This document shows, one piece after another, positions 11,798-23,487 of a DNA stretch of 64,000 nt. A program made the position numbers and the translations under genes. Location of the stretch: NCBI GenBank assembly GCA_902728285.1, contig CACVBU010000567.1, positions 372,001 through 436,000 on the forward strand, read 5' to 3'. Source of the DNA: Clytia hemisphaerica (taxonomy: Eukaryota; Cnidaria; Hydrozoa; Leptothecata; Clytiidae). Position 1 is the first letter of the stretch. Every line of letters starts with the position of its first letter. The notes beneath the pieces were generated by a model. That model saw only the letters and a list, made by a program, of their open reading frames with translations. It had not been told where the DNA came from and searched no databases.

Positions 11798-11883
11798 GCT
11801 CTAGTTTATACAGCCCACTTTTCGCCTTGCCTATTCTAAATTTGAATTAAAGTGGGCAGAAAGTTGGCTGTCCAAACCAGAGC
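11798..11883. mobile_element. Short MITE with TAA target duplication (Harbinger-like)
   Basis: 86 bp running from GCTCTAG to CAGAGC, flanked by TAA on both sides (11795-11797 and 11884-11886). Ends match the element at 45941-46170. A 3-bp TAA/TTA duplication is typical of PIF/Harbinger-derived MITEs. It lies about 190 bp after the Dab stop codon, probably in the 3' UTR or just beyond. Confidence 0.72.
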
Positions 11884-11886
11884 TAA

Positions 11887-12791
11887 CACGTTGTTTATTT
11901 ACAGTTTCGTTGGTCTATGTCACATTGTTGACCTTTTATGTTTGCTGCCTTTTGAGAATATATTTTGACGAGCTTACGAGATTTATAGAGATTTTATGGC
12001 AGTGTTTTTGTTTGTTTGTTTGTTTACAGTTTTGTTTGTGCAATGTAGGTTTGCGTTGAATTAAGAGACACCTTCCTAAAAGGGAGATATTCTCTAACTG
12101 TAACGAACGTCCCCGTAAGTCATATAAATTTTAAAGGCCATTATTTGACGTACCATTTGCTTCCACAACATTTTTAAACAAAACGAAAGAATGACTTTCT
12201 CACCTTTCGACACCGCACGAACACGAGCACGAGCACAAATTCGAGGAGCTCTACATTTATTTTGCTTTAGAAACAGAGAGGTTTTAAATTTCGTGCCTGC
12301 GGATAGGATTTAGCATTTTAATTGTTTTTGGAGCGCGAGATCAAAAAAAGTAGGCGGCAAACGCTATTTCACATCCCTCAAACCGGTGAAATTGCATATT
12401 TTAGTTACGTGACTTTGGTAGGAAATCCTTCCAAACCTAGGCTTCACTTTTCGATAAAAGTTGCTTCGGGCTTTAAAGATCTGTGGGTGCGCCTCCTTTC
12501 TGTATCGAAAAATTAATATCTTTCGAATTTGAATGACCTCCAGAGAACCATTATAAGGACGGGAGATTTTCTAAATAGTTTTCCCGGGGAAAGAGAAAGC
12601 GGGTTGAGGGAGTTACTATAAGTTTTTTAATTTCTAGAAAATATCTATTCATTTTTTACTGCAGTATTTCAAAAAGATTTTTTATACCAAATTTGTTTTT
12701 TATATTTCAAAAGAGAGATAAAATATATAGAAAGTTTATATATTAGTCAGATGAAACATTTTTTTTAGAATTAGGTGAAAATAAGAATATA
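11887..12791. other. Intergenic, nothing recognised
   Basis: AT-rich sequence downstream of Dab. A (GTTT)n run lies near 12008-12025 and a GAGCACGAGCAC stretch near 12222. No supported gene. Confidence 0.5.
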
Positions 12792-12993
12792 TAGTGTTTC
12801 CGGAATGCGGGTGAAGGAAAAAAGCTCTCATGCGGCCGGCCGGAAAAAACTTTTTTTTTTGTTATTTTTGATAACTTGAAGTAAGTAAGTAATATGAAGT
12901 AAGCCCTGAAAACTAATGTATCAACTACTAACGAAAGTCTGCGGCCGAGTCAGAGAATATGTTTTTCCACCCTGCCGGTTTCTGGAAACACTA
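12792..12993. mobile_element. MITE with TAGTGTTTC ends, copy 1
   Basis: Inverted ends TAGTGTTTCCGGAA and TTCTGGAAACACTA, with interior GCGGCCGGCCGGAAAA. Shares both ends and the GAAGGAAAAAAGCTCTC block with the copy at 13354-13463. Confidence 0.78.
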
Positions 12994-13353
12994 CATATAC
13001 TATTTTTATTTTTGCCTTATGACTGCTTATGATGTAGTTGTTCGGTTTCTTTTCAGATTTTTACGTTTTTACTTCAATCTAATATATGGTTTTCAAAATA
13101 AACAAATAAAATACTTTCAAAGGAAAGTATTCTGCTAAGAATTTGGGTCCCTAATGGAAAGTATTTAAGAAATATCCAAAGAGTTGACACCCGCTTATAA
13201 AGTTACCCGAGAGTAACTAGCTTCCTCTAATTTGAAACCTTTAATATCGATTTAATTTATATCTTAATATTTTCCAGTAGATTTCAAATGGCTTAGAATA
13301 TTAGATGATATTATATTATTGTAAATGTTTATAATCAGCCGAAACTAAACAAA

Positions 13354-13463
13354 TGTAGTGTTTCGGGAATGTGGGTGAAGGAAAAAAGCTCTCGTGCGGC
13401 CGGCCGGAAAATCTTTTATTTTTTTTGCTATTTTTCACCCGACCGGTTTCTGGAAACACTACA
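13354..13463. mobile_element. MITE with TGTAGTGTTTC ends, copy 2
   Basis: A 110-bp element with inverted ends TGTAGTGTTTC and GAAACACTACA and the shared GGCCGGCCGGAAAA core. It is a shorter relative of the copy at 12792-12993. Confidence 0.78.
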
Positions 13464-13798
13464 TTTTTTTATTTTCGCCTCAAAATAACAATTTTCTCAA
13501 ATTATTCTAGATTGTTCTTAAATAATAAAAATATTTTCAATTTCAAAAGAAATTCTTTCTAATTTATAGTTACATGTAAACAACAAAATGATTAAAATTT
13601 ATCACAAATTATAAAAATTATTATTATTTTATGGTTTATAATTAACCCTTTTCAATTTATACCGATAAGAATAGAAATATTGATTCGATCACGTTTCATT
13701 GTCTTGGATATGTATTTTTCCTATCAAACATAATTCTTTGAACCGTTAGATTGCTTATTCTTCTCGAGAAAATTCTTCCCATCATAACGAATTTGCTT

Positions 13799-13972
13799 GA
13801 TCTTATCGGAGTTTTTGGTTTTTCTAAAAAAGGTGATGCTTTGGGGGATTGTTTTAGGGGTCTTACAATAGAAATCTCTTAGGAATTCCTCGAGGGAATT
13901 CTATTGTAATACCCCCGAAACAACCCCACAATGCATCGCTGTTTTAGAAAAATCAAAAACTCCGATAAGGTC
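13799..13972. mobile_element. Palindromic MITE
   Basis: A 174-bp hairpin: TTATCGGAGTTTTTGG at the left and its inverted match at the right, around an inner palindrome centred on GGAATTCCTCGAGGGAATTC. Ends four bases before the element starting at 13977. Confidence 0.8.
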
Positions 13973-13976
13973 TATA

Positions 13977-15316
13977 CAGTATATGGCCCCCAAAACGGAG
14001 GCGGCCCCCAAAACGGAGGTTTTCATTAAAATGAAGATTCTGACTTGTAGATTTATCAGAATTAAACGATTTTTGTTTATTTTGAAAGAATGGTGGTTAT
14101 ACTTAAAGATAAGCATGTTTTTGATGGTTTGAGACAGATTCAAAATAACATATTTGCGTATGAAGGAGATATTTTAACACCAAAATTAGATAAAAATTGC
14201 ATATAACTCACTCTAGCTCCTTGGATATTGAAAATAAGTTATAAAAACGGGGTATAGGAAACTTTCTACACCTAATGCCGTTCAGAAAATGCAAATACAT
14301 CTGTGACTTTAGAGGCTGGGTAAAAGATATAGGATCTTGAAGGTCAACCAGTATTTTGGAGCCCTAGAATCAGCATTGACAAAACCGAAAATTCTAAATA
14401 TGAGAAAAAGCAAAATATCTTGGAATTCTATTCCTATCACCTTGAGTTAATAGATTATATTATAGCCCTACAATACAACTGTCAATCATTTTTAAGAAAA
14501 CTGATTGGATGATTAATGTCACGTGGCCGGTCAATATTTCTCCATAGTGACCAGTTATGAAATTGACATCATTAAAATGTCAATTACTTTTATTACTTTA
14601 TTTTTGCAGGGCTATAAATGGATTGTTAACCTCAGAAGCCTGTCTCTCTTGTAAAATATCGACCTCGTTCGCTCGTATTGGACCTCGCTTCGCTCGTTCC
14701 AATACGTCGCGAACTCGGTCGATATTTTGCCAGAGAGACCAGCTTTTCGGTTAATAATCCATAAACAAAACATTAACATTGTATATAAAATTTTTCGCTG
14801 AATCTGCAAAAACGGCAAATTCTGTCATTTTTTTGCAAAATATAGGAGAAAAATATCTTTAAAGCTTAATATTTTCAGTTTCAGTCAAGCTTTTTTTCTA
14901 AAATTTTCACAGCTTATTCCATACATGAATGGAACTATTTTCAAAAGAGATTTGTTTTCAAAAACTTGATTAAGAAGTTGTTAAATCAAAATTGTCATTT
15001 TGAAAATTTCTAAATTTTCAGTTTGGACTTTGCAATATCGAAAATCTTGAAATATTTCATAAAAATCATAAATTTTACATCCATCAGGTCGAAAATTTAA
15101 GGGAAAACGATGGTTTTGGGGGCCATTAGAAAAAAGCTACCTATCTTTAAGCGATTGAAAAATATTGTTGAAATTGAAAATTTTGAAAAAGAACTTCCAG
15201 GAAATAAAGTAGAGATGTTAAAGGTTTTCATGCAGCAAAAATTTTTGTAAAATCTCTTTTCCTCTAGATTTGAGAAAAATTTAAAATTTGATCGCCGTTT
15301 TGGGGGCCACATACTG
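13977..15316. mobile_element. TA-flanked inverted-repeat element, copy 1 (CAGTATATGGCCCCC)
   Basis: Left end CAGTATATGGCCCCCAAAAC preceded by TA; right end CGTTTTGGGGGCCACATACTG. The terminal GGCCCCCAAAACGG block is repeated at the left. No ORF, so non-autonomous; TA flanks suggest a Tc1/mariner-type mobiliser. It matches 28967-30239 over most of its length, but it has the insertion 14461-14761 and lacks an internal segment present in copy 2. Confidence 0.85.
14461..14761. mobile_element. Two palindromic insertions nested in the 13977-15316 element
   Basis: Sequence absent from the sister copy. The first part runs from ATAGCCCTACAA to TTGCAGGGCTAT (about 14461-14617). The second, about 14618-14761, is a hairpin bounded by ATGGATTGTTAACC and GGTTAATAATCCAT with AAAATATCGACC...GGTCGATATTTT arms. 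Confidence 0.7.
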
Positions 15317-15436
15317 AAGTATTGATCTTAAATATCGGAGTTTATAAGGGAGGGTCCATGATGGTTAGCACATTAGACTCGCTGTTGATTTTGAAACTAC
15401 TTCATTTGTGCCAGTCATTTTATGATATTAATGACG

Positions 15437-15551
15437 TAATGTTCTAAACGGAAGCATCCAATTTAGCGTGGGCGTTTGCCTCAAGTTTACTATTTAACTC
15501 AAAATTAGTGGCAAACACCCGGTTTTTTTTATGCTTCGTTATAAAACATTA
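15437..15551. mobile_element. MITE with TAATGTT ends, copy 1
   Basis: 115 bp, ends TAATGTTCTAAACGGAAGC and GCTTCGTTATAAAACATTA, with GTGGCAAACACCCGG inside. Same family as 17879-17997. Confidence 0.78.
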
Positions 15552-16729
15552 CTTCCTGAATATCACGTCTTCATGACCGTGTATTTTGGCTATTACATCC
15601 GATTGTTGTTTTATTTCTTTTTTGTTTCAGTCGAAAATAAGAAAAACATGAAAAATTATATCGAAGATGTTCCCATAAAATTGGTTTGTATGATGGCCCT
15701 TTATGATTGTAATGGCACAGGTATCTCTTTTTCCTCTCAAGACACTTTCTAGCTGTTCTGTTTTTTATTACCGAGTTTATTCATTTGGGCTTCAATACTT
15801 AAATCAATCGTGGATTGGAACGACCCACCTCGCTGTCGCATTTCATTGGAATTTTCCTTAGAATATTTGAATCGGATTTAAACAAATATGCGGTATCGAA
15901 CAATCCGGACATAATCAATATTTAAATAACGGAAAATGCAATACAGTAACGGTATTGCTTGTCGGATATTCAAACCTTCAAACGATACGTTACGAAAAAT
16001 GAATTATTCAACAAACCTGCTTCAAAAACCTGTTTTCCATTGTTCAAATATTGATGTAATATTTCGCAAAACTTTTTTTATAAGAAATCTAATTTTTTGA
16101 TTCATTCGAAAACTTTTGATGAATTCTAAATTTTTATGAACATCGGCAATTCCATTTTCTTAAAATCCGTAAATCCCGTAACTATTGAGAAGTTACGGGA
16201 TTTTCATAATTTAGGAACCATTTTCCAAAGGGAGCCGGAGTTCCACAATGGGTGTGGCTGAACAATTTTACTGTTATCTATTTAATTTCCCTAGAACAAT
16301 TTTCTAATAAAAAATATATTTGAATATCGCATTTCAATTGATGATAAAAAATTCACAAAAGAACAGTCAGCTTGCTTTTGACATTGAGTTGTCTGTTCCT
16401 TTCAACAAAAGCTCAAAGCGCGCGTCATTGAACAAAAGAGATGAAATCTTGACTAATTGTTGTGCTATTGTTTTAATTGATGATGTCATTACATTGCAAT
16501 TTGTGCTGATATTTCTGATGTGTTGTCAGTTGTTAGAGAGACATTCAAACGCTCAGTTGATGTTCAAAAGGGTTGTTCGTGTGTGATATGATTTGATTTG
16601 AAGTCAACATTTGTAACTTAGGCTTGGTTTGACTTAACAAATTCTTTACACTTTCTAAACTTTGATATACACGACAAACAAACGTTTTTGGTTTGTTAAC
16701 TTGAATTGGATAAAGGTTTTTTTACACTG
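15552..16729. other. Intergenic, no supported gene
   Basis: AT-rich. Open frames at 15531-15752 and 16320-16586 have no recognisable domain and biased composition, so they are not called. Confidence 0.45.
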
Positions 16730-16852
16730 ATGGTTACTTTTTCACCGAATGAGGGTACACAAAAGATTTTGGTGGTAAACGATCTCAATCTCGGTGCACG
16801 TGAATGTCCTGCTATTGAAACCGACACTCAAGTTTTCGACGACGGTAGCTAG
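16730..16852 (+). CDS. Possible small ORF or exon, 40 aa, unknown
   Basis: An ATG at 16730 opens a 40-codon frame with balanced composition (KILVVNDLNLGARECP, IETDTQVFDDGS) ending at TAG 16852, just 62 bp before the ORF at 16915. It looks more protein-like than its AT-rich surroundings. It could be an upstream ORF or the end of an exon of the same gene. No family recognised. Confidence 0.25.
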   Translation: MVTFSPNEGTQKILVVNDLNLGARECPAIETDTQVFDDGS

Positions 16853-16914
16853 AGACTAGTGAACTCCCACACAATCCACTGATGGGTTAGAATATATTTA
16901 CAGCAGAACTGTAT

Positions 16915-17445
16915 TTGGACTTTAATTTTAATTCAACAAGGATATCAAAATCCTCAAATTTTTCAGAATTTATTTCATCACATCGTATTATCATTAACCG
17001 TCCCGAAATCAAAATGGCAGCTGGAAGTACTGCTCTTTTGCCGAGGCCGAAAGTCTCCTTTCAAATTCAAAACTCTTTAAATCTTCAAGTCGAAGAAATC
17101 TCAAAAAGCATCAAAAATTCAAAACGCAACAAATCGTATCTCTCAAAATATACCAATCTTATCAAACAAATCATCCAAGCTTTGAGCGGATCGGAGGCAA
17201 CTTTTCTCAGAAACGCCGAATTTTATCCCGATCTTCGCGAAACGTTGACAAAGATACAGAACAACGTCACCGAATTGTCCAAACGAAAATCCTTCGCTAG
17301 ATTCTTAATGGCGAAGAAAGATGCCCTTACCTACGATACGATGCAGAAACACGTTGACACGCTGTGCGGGCGCATTTTCTTATCGTACGCACAACGCATG
17401 GAGAAGAGAGCTACAAACAGCAATAAATCAATCGACAAATTTTAA
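16915..17445 (+). CDS. Unrecognised helical protein, 143 or 176 aa
   Basis: An open frame ending at TAA 17443. The start at 17014 (AAAATGGCAG) has a better translation context than the one at 16915 and gives 143 aa. The product is K/R-rich and predicted largely helical, with no signal peptide or membrane segment. The block LSKRKSFARFLMAKKDALTY followed by a leucine-spaced helix recalls the four-helix N-terminal domain of MLKL/HeLo-like proteins. That is a weak by-eye likeness, not an assignment, and no kinase or other effector domain follows. A single exon among repeats; it may be a real small gene or one exon of a larger one. Confidence 0.45.
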   Translation: MDFNFNSTRISKSSNFSEFISSHRIIINRPEIKMAAGSTALLPRPKVSFQIQNSLNLQVEEISKSIKNSKRNKSYLSKYTNLIKQIIQALSGSEATFLRNAEFYPDLRETLTKIQNNVTELSKRKSFARFLMAKKDALTYDTMQKHVDTLCGRIFLSYAQRMEKRATNSNKSIDKF

Positions 17446-17589
17446 ATGATGAACTTCTAATTTTAGCACAACTACTAATTTTACACTTTATCCAATATAA
17501 CCGAATCTATTTTTATTTTAGTAACCACATTATTTGTCATTATTATTTAGGCTTCGTCTTTGTGTTGTAAATGATATTCGTGACATATT

Positions 17590-17876
17590 ACACCCCCTTC
17601 TCACAGACCCGGTAGGATTTTTCCATCCAGTTGGGATGAAAACAACGGACTGAAACTTGATGGGGGATTGATGTTCCCATATATTTTGGCTGGGGGTTTC
17701 AATTCTTTTGTTTTCAAGTCAGAAAATTCAGTGGGGATGGGAAAAATAGCATAATATTTTGCAGTGAGGATTGGTTTATTTGATTATTATCAGTGGGAAC
17801 AAAAATTGGAGGATAATTTTCCACCGGGGACGATATTTTGGACAAATTTTCCAGTGGGTCTGTGAGTAGGGGGTGT
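17590..17876. mobile_element. MITE with ACACCCCCTTCTCACAGACCC ends
   Basis: 287 bp with near-perfect inverted ends of about 20 bp (right end GGGTCTGTGAGTAGGGGGTGT). The interior repeats CAGTGGG(A/G) motifs every 30-60 bp. The same motif on the opposite strand is clustered at 23030-23275 inside the P-like transposon. Confidence 0.8.
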
Positions 17877-17878
17877 CA

Positions 17879-17997
17879 TAATGTTTTATACGGAAGCACC
17901 CAAAGAAGCCCGGAAGTTTGCCGCTGGTTTTATTGTTTCAATTCAAAATAAGTGGCAAACACCCGGTCTTTTTCGGATTCTACCGTATGAAACATTA
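17879..17997. mobile_element. MITE with TAATGTT ends, copy 2
   Basis: 119 bp, ends TAATGTTTTATACGG and CCGTATGAAACATTA, sharing GTGGCAAACACCCGG with 15437-15551. It begins two bases after the preceding MITE ends. Confidence 0.8.
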
Positions 17998-18506
17998 CGC
18001 CATGAATATCTTGAATCAAGAAATCTCGATTTGCTAATAACCTGACACTAGGGCCTAATAAGTGGTAGAGAGTTTATATCTAATTTTCGCTTTTCTAACT
18101 TTCGACTTATTCATTATTTTACTTTTACTTGTTGCCTTTAAAGAAGTACTGTCGCAACGAGCTTAATTCATTAAAATTGAAACGAGTAAAAGGCGGATCT
18201 TCAAAACCACAAGGCCATGATGAAAGACATGTTTTCGGGTTTTTATTAATCATCTAACTAATTGCATCAGATAAACTCACCATAAGTTTTTAATTGGCTT
18301 CATAATTTGTCAGCTTTTTTAATTTGACAGTCAAAGTATCATCAAACATATGTGTATTTAATTATTAACCCTCTCTTAAATATGATAACGGTTTTCTATT
18401 TTCCTGAAATTCGTGGTAAAGTTGCTGAACGTTGAAAGTTTTCACGGGAGGGTGTCTGCCACCCGAGGTTTAAAAATCGGAAATTTTCAGGAAAAAAGCA
18501 TACATC

Positions 18507-18847
18507 GCCGTGTCAATTCAAGACAGCCTTAAGTCCATTTTTTCCATTTTGAGATAATTGACTTTAAAGGTTGAGATGTGTTGGACTTAAGGCTACACAT
18601 TTTATGCCAATGCTTCATAGAAAATAAAATTTGCACTAAAATTTAGCACTTAAGGCTGTTTATGGTTGATATATTATGGAACTTTCTAAATTCTTATTTT
18701 TTTTGAATTGCAAAATACACCTCTTTCCCATTAGAATTCTGTGGACTTAAGGCCGTTTTTGGAAAGCGTGCATGCTAAAATAGGGGGTTATGGTCTTAAG
18801 TCAATTTTCGAAAAATGGACTTAAGTCTGTCTTGAATTGACACGGCG
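18507..18847. mobile_element. Inverted-repeat element with 4-bp ACAT duplication
   Basis: Begins CGCCGTGTCAATTCAAGACA and ends with the inverse, with about 35 bp of near-perfect terminal inverted repeat that includes CTTAAGTCCA. The motif GACTTAAGGC/GCCTTAAGTC recurs five or more times inside. ACAT flanks both sides (18503-18506 and 18848-18851). Non-coding. Confidence 0.8.
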
Positions 18848-18851
18848 ACAT

Positions 18852-20679
18852 GTTTTTAGAATTTTGGGACCCTTATTGGGTCCCCCGAAATTTAGCCTTT
18901 ATAGGTACGCAATTTGGGATTTTTCCGTTTGTTGTAACTCTTAGGGCGGGGCTGATGTTAGACTTAATGATTTTTACGACCTCCGTTCCCTCCCCCAGGA
19001 AGGTTTTTTACCAGGTAATTTGTTTACGTATTTTATTTTATTACCTTCATACATGCGTTATCATTTTGATGAATTATATTTTGAAAAATACCATAGATTT
19101 AATGCCTTCCTGTTATTCGATTCTCAATATCCCGGGGGTGTGTGAGGGCTGCTATAAAAATATCACATAATCATTGATGGTCTTTTGGTGGATTGTTTTG
19201 AAAAATCGTGCTCACTTTTTGATTCTTCTTGTAATATCTTATACATATCTTATGTCTTGTCTTTATCGTCAACTTTAGTTGAGAATAGAATCTGAGAATG
19301 GCTGTATGTCACCTCAAAACTTTGGGGGCAGTCTAGAGACTTCAAAAATGGTCCGATTTGGCTGAAATTTTGCGCACTTGTTCCTCGGGTGAATATCTGG
19401 GGGTTTATTTTTCATTTTTTAAAAATCTGGATTTTTAGGGGCCACGATGGTCATGATTTTTTCGCCAAAACGAGGCTAAAAACTTTAAGGCAGGCTGCCT
19501 CCACGGGACTTCAAAAATGGTCAGATTTGGTTGAAATTGGTTACTTTTATCAATTTTACAATTGGGCCTACGAATGATTTTAAAACACGATTTCCATTTT
19601 TAACGTGTTTTCTACTTTGATTGATTTGTTCCGAAGTGGAAAGAAATATTATCTTCACACATCACCTTGCTTACTTTATTTTTACATTTGTCGTTATTTC
19701 CTCCTCCATCTTTTGTCACCTGTATCATGTTTATCAAGTATTCTTGTATTCAGGTCATTCAGGGTTATCATGTTTTGTGAGTTGTTTGTCGTGTTAAATC
19801 GCGATACTGCAGTGTGCTATGAAGGGATTTCCATCCATGATAGGTCAAAAACAGTAGCTCGTATTCGATAATTGTCATGATGATGTATCATATTTTTCTT
19901 GTTACATAGAATATACTTCTCAAAGTTACTACAGGCCCTACAGCTCGCAAATCAAGTTGCTGATGTTGGTGGTGATTTTTCTTTGCCCCTGCTTTTAAGA
20001 AAATACAATCCTTTGGAAACCTTGGAAAATAATCCCCGTGGGGATTTGAATAAATGAAAGCCTGCTAGAGGGGAATTTCTTAGGGGTTCGGGGCCACTTA
20101 TTTCCTCTACACAAGTTGCAAGGTCCTTGTGATTTTAATCACAAATGCTAGTTTGAAAACAACATTGACCGGCACAAAAAGAACAAGAAAAGCGCTAGAT
20201 ACAATCTATCATTCCAAAGTCATTACATTTCACTTGTCTGGGAAAAGTTTGACAATTCACCTGCTAGCTTTCGTCTATAACTCATCAAGTTGAACCATAG
20301 AAAGACCACCATGAACATTTCTCATTAGCATCAACTTATGAGATGAAGCAATCAGCTAATCATCAATAATCCTCTTTTAATCTATTTTTCTTTTCATGAA
20401 CTTTGCACTTTACACTAAGACGTCAGTTCTTTTAGCTAGTCTCTTTTAATCTTTTTAAATTTGATACCGCAGGATGGTTAAACTTTCTTTTCCCGAGAAA
20501 ACATTCCTGGCCTATTTCTGGGGCCTTTCCGCTGTTCTTTACTGCCTTAAGACTGACCCTCTACGAAAATTAAAGCTACATTTTGTTTTTCATAAGAATA
20601 AATTATATAAGAACATAAGGCTTCAATAGTTAAGAACATTTAAGGCTTTGGAGACTCCAAAACACCCGATTTCTTATTA
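18852..20679. other. Intergenic with a diverged direct repeat
   Basis: Two direct copies of an approximately 60-bp segment (ACTTCAAAAATGGTC...GATTTGG) lie at about 19338 and 19509. The stretch 20590-20679 is the left half of a MITE (TTAAGAACATTTAAGGCTTT) that the P-like transposon interrupts. No supported gene. Confidence 0.5.
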
Positions 20680-20904
20680 GGAAAACCATGGACATATAAA
20701 AAGAGTTGGACGCATCTCTTATTTTAAAATCCAAGAACCAGGCGCGTTTGCGCTCTATTGTTTCGGCACATCAAAAGAAAAAAAGAGGACGTGAGAAAAG
20801 ACGTCGAAAAAATAACGACAGCCTCGTTTAGTCAGACTTTTCCGTTTTTTCTCTTTTGATTTTTTTGAAGCGAGGCCTCGGAATCAAAACAAACTCAAAT
20901 AAAA

Positions 20905-22609
20905 ATGGCGGTCGCAAGCATGGAAGATAGAGAGAAAAATGAAATTAATCTGTTGTTGGAAAATATTGATGATGAAATAGAAGTAATTATTGAAGATCAC
21001 AATAAACTTATTGGTTTGAGTGCAGAAGAGTTGGAAGAAATATTTTCTGAAGAATTCGACCTTGAAGAAATACCATCCCTTCAAGATCATGAAGAAAACA
21101 AAACACCACCACAAACTACCACAACAGAAGTAGAGCCTGAGGCCCCAGTTACAAAGAAACACAAAACAAAATCACCTCCCAAGTTCGTTTGTGATAAATG
21201 TAAATTGAAGTATGTTCGACAATCTGCTTATGAGAAGCACTTATCAAAGTGTCTTTCTGAAGGAGTTTTGGTTATTGAAAAAGGTAAAGAATTATGCCTG
21301 CCCATGGATTCAGACTTTGCTATTTTTGTTATGTGTTATTCTTTTACTTTTTTGATTTTTTTTTCATGGTCCATGATATGATTTTTGCTTGCCTTGCCTT
21401 GCCTGCACTCACTGTTTTGTTTGTAATTTGTACGTACTTTTATAGAAAATTGTTACAATTTAAAATGATAAACCAAAAAATATACTGAACTGTAATTCCC
21501 ATTCGCAGATCTGAGTAAGGAAAAACTTTTTTCTTTATTTCTCAGAACTATTGTCCAACGTATTAATGGAAGAGTACAATAAGGAAGGACCAACCATGCT
21601 GACCAAAAGTTTTGAAATGGTGAAGGGCAATAAAGTCTTCATGATTCAAAGGGAAAGCAGAGAGACTCTTGGAAACAAAGCTCTAAAACTTGCTACAACC
21701 ATCCTCACAAAAAAGGAAACCACCGACTTCAAAGATTTTGCCTCAATGTTGTCCAAATTTTGTATAGGACTCCTCCAACTGAAGACCAACAAAGCTGCTG
21801 CGCGTGAAACCATCAGTACTACACTTCACCGTACCTGCAAAAATGAAAGTTTTAAAAATGCAATGTCAAAACTGGCAGTGAATGTTGACGAGGAGGTTTC
21901 ACTGTTTTTGTTGAACAACATTTTTAAGAGTTTTTTCCAGCTTTCCTTGACTTGGAGGAATGATAAGTTATTAACGCGGAATTTTAATGAAATTGATGTC
22001 AAGTTGTCATCACAAGAGCAGAAAACTCTGCGGTATGTTGCTGGTTTCATACCATTTTCCCTCTCAAAAAGATTTAAAAATAGACAAGACACTGATATGG
22101 GAAAAGTTGTCGTGGAAACTATTGAAACGTGGCGTGCTAATCCCAATGAAAATAAAAAATCTTTTTTGGAATTTTCAAAATCCTGGACCGAAAGGGTAAA
22201 CCGTGGTGGATTATTCCAAGTTAATGATGATTTTTATATATTTATTCGGAGAGTTGAAAATATGGCAAGGACTGTCCTGAATAGCAATTTAATCCTAAAC
22301 TATAAAGGAGAAGATTTGAGAGAGGTGTTACTTGAGAAGCTCAATCAAAACGAATTGGTGGATTTAGGCTGGATAGCATTGACTAAGTCTATACAATGTG
22401 ATGGAATGAAAAAAGCTCTCAAGAACATTATTTTGAGAAAGTGGGTTTCACTCAGAGCCAAGTCATTTCTAAACTGCTGGATCCGAATGTTAAAGAGGAA
22501 AAAACAAAATATTTCAGAAAAGAGTGAGCCCTCTATGAGAAAGTCTTTACATGGAAAAGGGAAAAGTGGTGATAAATCTGAACAGGATAAGGCAGAAAGT
22601 AACAAGTGA
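20905..22609 (+). CDS. Transposon-encoded zinc-finger accessory protein, about 480 aa
   Basis: Exons 20905-21283 and 21546-22609 join in phase (G|AA) at GT-AG sites, giving 481 codons with the stop. The first ATG lies 200 bp inside the left terminal repeat in context AAAATGGCG. The N-terminal 70 residues are acidic (EELEEIFSEEFDLEEI), then a proline/threonine linker, then one C2H2 finger (FVCDKCKLKYVRQSAYEKHL) near residues 90-115. Exon 2 is a long, probably helical region with QKTLRYVAGFIPFSL and RVNRGGLFQVNDDFY, motifs I associate with proteins accompanying P-like transposases in marine invertebrates, and ends in a basic tail. Function unknown; a DNA-binding cofactor or regulator of transposition is an inference. 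It lies convergent to the transposase. Confidence 0.78.
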
Positions 22610-22613
22610 TACT

Positions 22614-22657
22614 TTTATGGACCTACCTGGTCCAACCCACCGGGGTAGGTCCATAAA
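22614..22657. repeat. 14-bp perfect stem just after the accessory-gene stop
   Basis: TTTATGGACCTACC (22614-22627) pairs perfectly with GGTAGGTCCATAAA (22644-22657) around a 16-base loop, four bases after the stop codon. The GGACCTACC end matches the larger element at 6216-7784, so it may be a minimal insertion of that family rather than a functional 3' hairpin. Confidence 0.75.
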
Positions 22658-22919
22658 CTAATTTTTTGAATTTATTTTGAATCAAATATTTACCACTTTA
22701 TTAATATTTTTGTCAAATGATTTTACTTCTGATAGATATCTAACCAAGGTCGAGAAAAAATGATAAAGAAGAAAGAGTAAACATTATGTCAATTATTTTA
22801 ACCACTTTACAACCGTATGCACTCCTCAGAGTTGTTTACCCCCTTCAAATGAAAGATTTTGATACCTCAAATTTTCAATTTTAATTTAGTATATGGCACA
22901 ATTTTCAGGGTAGGCCAAT

Positions 22920-23280
22920 AGACGATTTTGGGTGTCTGGTCTAGTCTAATTGCTGGCATTTCGAGTGGATTTTTAAGCCTAAATTACATTCAAATTCAAG
23001 TGATGGAAGATTATATAAAAGACCTCTCTGTGACCCACTAGGATCCGCCTTATTAGCCAACCCCAGTGAAAAAATCGCCCTATAGGGGAAATTGGTCACC
23101 TCAGTGGAAAATGGGAGTTTCTCTTTCACACCAGTGATGAGCAACCCCAGTGGAAGAATGATGAAAGAACGATAGAATCTTATGACCCCATTGGCAAAAT
23201 ATAACCGTTTGACCCACCCCAGCGGGTTTGAAAATTTTGAATTTAGCCCCACTCAGCTTTGAAACCACTGGGGTACAGAT
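22920..23280. repeat. Cluster of CCCCAGTGG motifs inside the transposon
   Basis: ACCCCAGTG(G/A) or close variants recur every 30-50 bp between about 23030 and 23275. They resemble the interior of the MITE at 17590-17876 in inverse orientation. It lies between the two convergent genes and is probably an older insertion in the element. Confidence 0.45.
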
Positions 23281-23487
23281 ATTGATGGTATAATAAGAGG
23301 AAAAAGAAGTTATGTGATTTGTAATATGTAATATTATTGTTCAGTTGACAAAAATTCATAAACAAAATTATATCAATCAGTAAAGAACAGACAAAAAATT
23401 ATTTAGCTGCTATGACAGTTTCGCTTATCATCAGGATTAAAAATTCTAAAATGTTTATAAACTTCGATTGTTTGTACTGAGTGGTTT

